This document shows, piece after piece, positions 63,271-64,000 of a stretch of DNA of 64,000 nt. The notes below the pieces were generated by a model. The model made no database searches. It saw only the letters and a program-made list of their open reading frames with translations, and was not told where the DNA came from. Each line of letters opens with the position of its first letter. The stretch's first letter is position 1. Source of the DNA: an uncultured Olleya sp. (GTDB taxonomy: Bacteria; Bacteroidota; Bacteroidia; Flavobacteriales; Flavobacteriaceae); assembly GCA_947503885.1 (NCBI GenBank), contig CANNFD010000002.1, forward strand, positions 372,001 to 436,000, in the 5' to 3' direction. A program made the translations under genes and the position numbers.

Positions 63271-64000
63271 ATGCAATCAAAATCATTTTTTGCCCTTCTA
63301 CTTATTTTTGCAATTACTATCTCCTGCAAAAAAAAAGAAACCGAAACCGACAATCTATTTAAATTTAGAGATTATATAAGCTATACCACCTCAGGTCGTG
63401 TGTCGGTTGCAGACAACATAAATGTTAACTTAGCTAAAACTGTTGAAGGCTGGGAAGCTGATAAAGAATTAGAAAAAGGAGTGTTTAAAATTTCGCCTTA
63501 CGTAGAAGGAAAAACAGTAGTTATAAACGATCATTCTTTACGGTTTATTCCAGATGAAAACCTAAAATCTGACACAGAATACACGGTAACAATTAATTTA
63601 GGTAAGCTATATAAAGACCTCTCTAAAGGATTTAAAGATTATACTTTTAAGTTTAAAACCATAACACCTAGTTTTAATATTGAAACCAATAATCTACAAT
63701 CCTATTCAAAAGAGTGGCAATATTTATTAGGGGTCGCAAAATCGTCAGATGTTATCACCTTAAAGCAAGCAAAACAACTAATTTCTGCATCGCAAAAAGG
63801 AAACAATTTAACTATCCAATGGAATGAAAAAAGTCAACCTTCAAAATATTTCGAATTTAAAATAGATAGCATCAACCGTTTAGTTGAAGACTCAGAAATT
63901 TTAGTAAAATGGAGCGGAAAAGCTATAAAAGCAGAGAATTCTGGAGAGAATACTTTTCCTATTCCTGGCAAAAATAATTTTAAAATAATGAAAGTTGATG
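63271..64000 (+). CDS. alpha-2-macroglobulin family lipoprotein (5' part)
   Basis: An open frame running off the window; about 243 residues are visible. A lipoprotein signal peptide (FALLLIFAITISC, Cys19) is followed by KFRDYISYTTSGRVS, LAKTVEGWEADKELEKG, LRFIPDENLKSDTEYTVTINLGKLYKD and NNLQSYSKEWQYLLGVAKS. This matches the start of the large (about 1800-residue) alpha-2-macroglobulin-like proteins that Bacteroidota place in the envelope, thought to trap foreign proteases. The thioester and MG domains would lie beyond the window, so the call rests on the N-terminus. Confidence 0.78.
   Translation, partial: MQSKSFFALLLIFAITISCKKKETETDNLFKFRDYISYTTSGRVSVADNINVNLAKTVEGWEADKELEKGVFKISPYVEGKTVVINDHSLRFIPDENLKSDTEYTVTINLGKLYKDLSKGFKDYTFKFKTITPSFNIETNNLQSYSKEWQYLLGVAKSSDVITLKQAKQLISASQKGNNLTIQWNEKSQPSKYFEFKIDSINRLVEDSEILVKWSGKAIKAENSGENTFPIPGKNNFKIMKVD

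Overview
The window is strongly AT-rich, tightly packed chromosomal DNA of a member of the Bacteroidota, almost certainly a marine-type Flavobacteriaceae. The support is of several kinds: two large secreted proteins with type IX secretion (T9SS) type A sorting domains, PorZ of the same secretion route, SusC/BtuB-type TonB receptors, a full bat (aerotolerance) operon, a GbsR-like repressor in front of an RND pump, and promoters whose -7 element is TAnnTTTG. I see no rRNA, tRNA, CRISPR array, insertion sequence, phage gene or plasmid gene. No stretch longer than 300 bases is without a gene; the longest gaps (9078-9300, 21337-21554, 31021-31270, 60149-60413) hold terminators, promoters and short repeats only.

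Layout. 1-5.3 kb: DUF2007 protein, a MocR-type regulator divergent from a TonB receptor, a JmjC-like cupin protein and a small outer-membrane barrel. 5.3-14.3 kb: recX and two adjacent, partly paralogous giant T9SS cargo proteins. 14.3-19.9 kb (minus strand): porZ-recO-TonB receptor, joined by a one-base overlap and a 4-bp gap. 20-33.4 kb: mixed metabolic and housekeeping genes (gdhA, a cystathionine gamma-synthase, DinB protein, ArsC-like/EamA pair, thioesterase, yicC-gmk-nadD, methyltransferase, three envelope or lipoprotein genes, kbp, gpsA). 33.5-40.8 kb: one minus-strand efflux operon (GbsR-like regulator, adaptor, RND pump, TolC-like channel, TetR regulator, small protein) with a palindromic operator in its promoter. 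40.9-45.6 kb: pheS, a small conserved gene, cvpA, and a SulP transporter with beta-carbonic anhydrase. 45.7-55.4 kb: moxR-DUF58-BatD-like-batA-batB-batC-batD-batE plus a 94-residue exported protein. 55.5-64 kb: aldo/keto reductase, SDR, AlbA_2 ATP-binding protein, an OmpA/helix-hairpin-helix membrane pair, an ALDH7-type dehydrogenase, an isoaspartyl peptidase lipoprotein and the 5' end of an alpha-2-macroglobulin gene.

Most of the window is ordinary core genome. The parts that deserve attention are (i) a MocR regulator whose cofactor-binding lysine is glutamine, with a good operator-like dyad beside it; (ii) a roughly 95-bp intergenic repeat present twice, each time just after a stop codon in the same orientation, with conserved ends and a central hairpin whose two arms change together; (iii) a GC-rich motif, CGCTTTCGCGGAA, found four times, once inside a reading frame; (iv) a GbsR-type operator in the efflux promoter; (v) a membrane-anchored helix-hairpin-helix protein paired with an OmpA-family protein.
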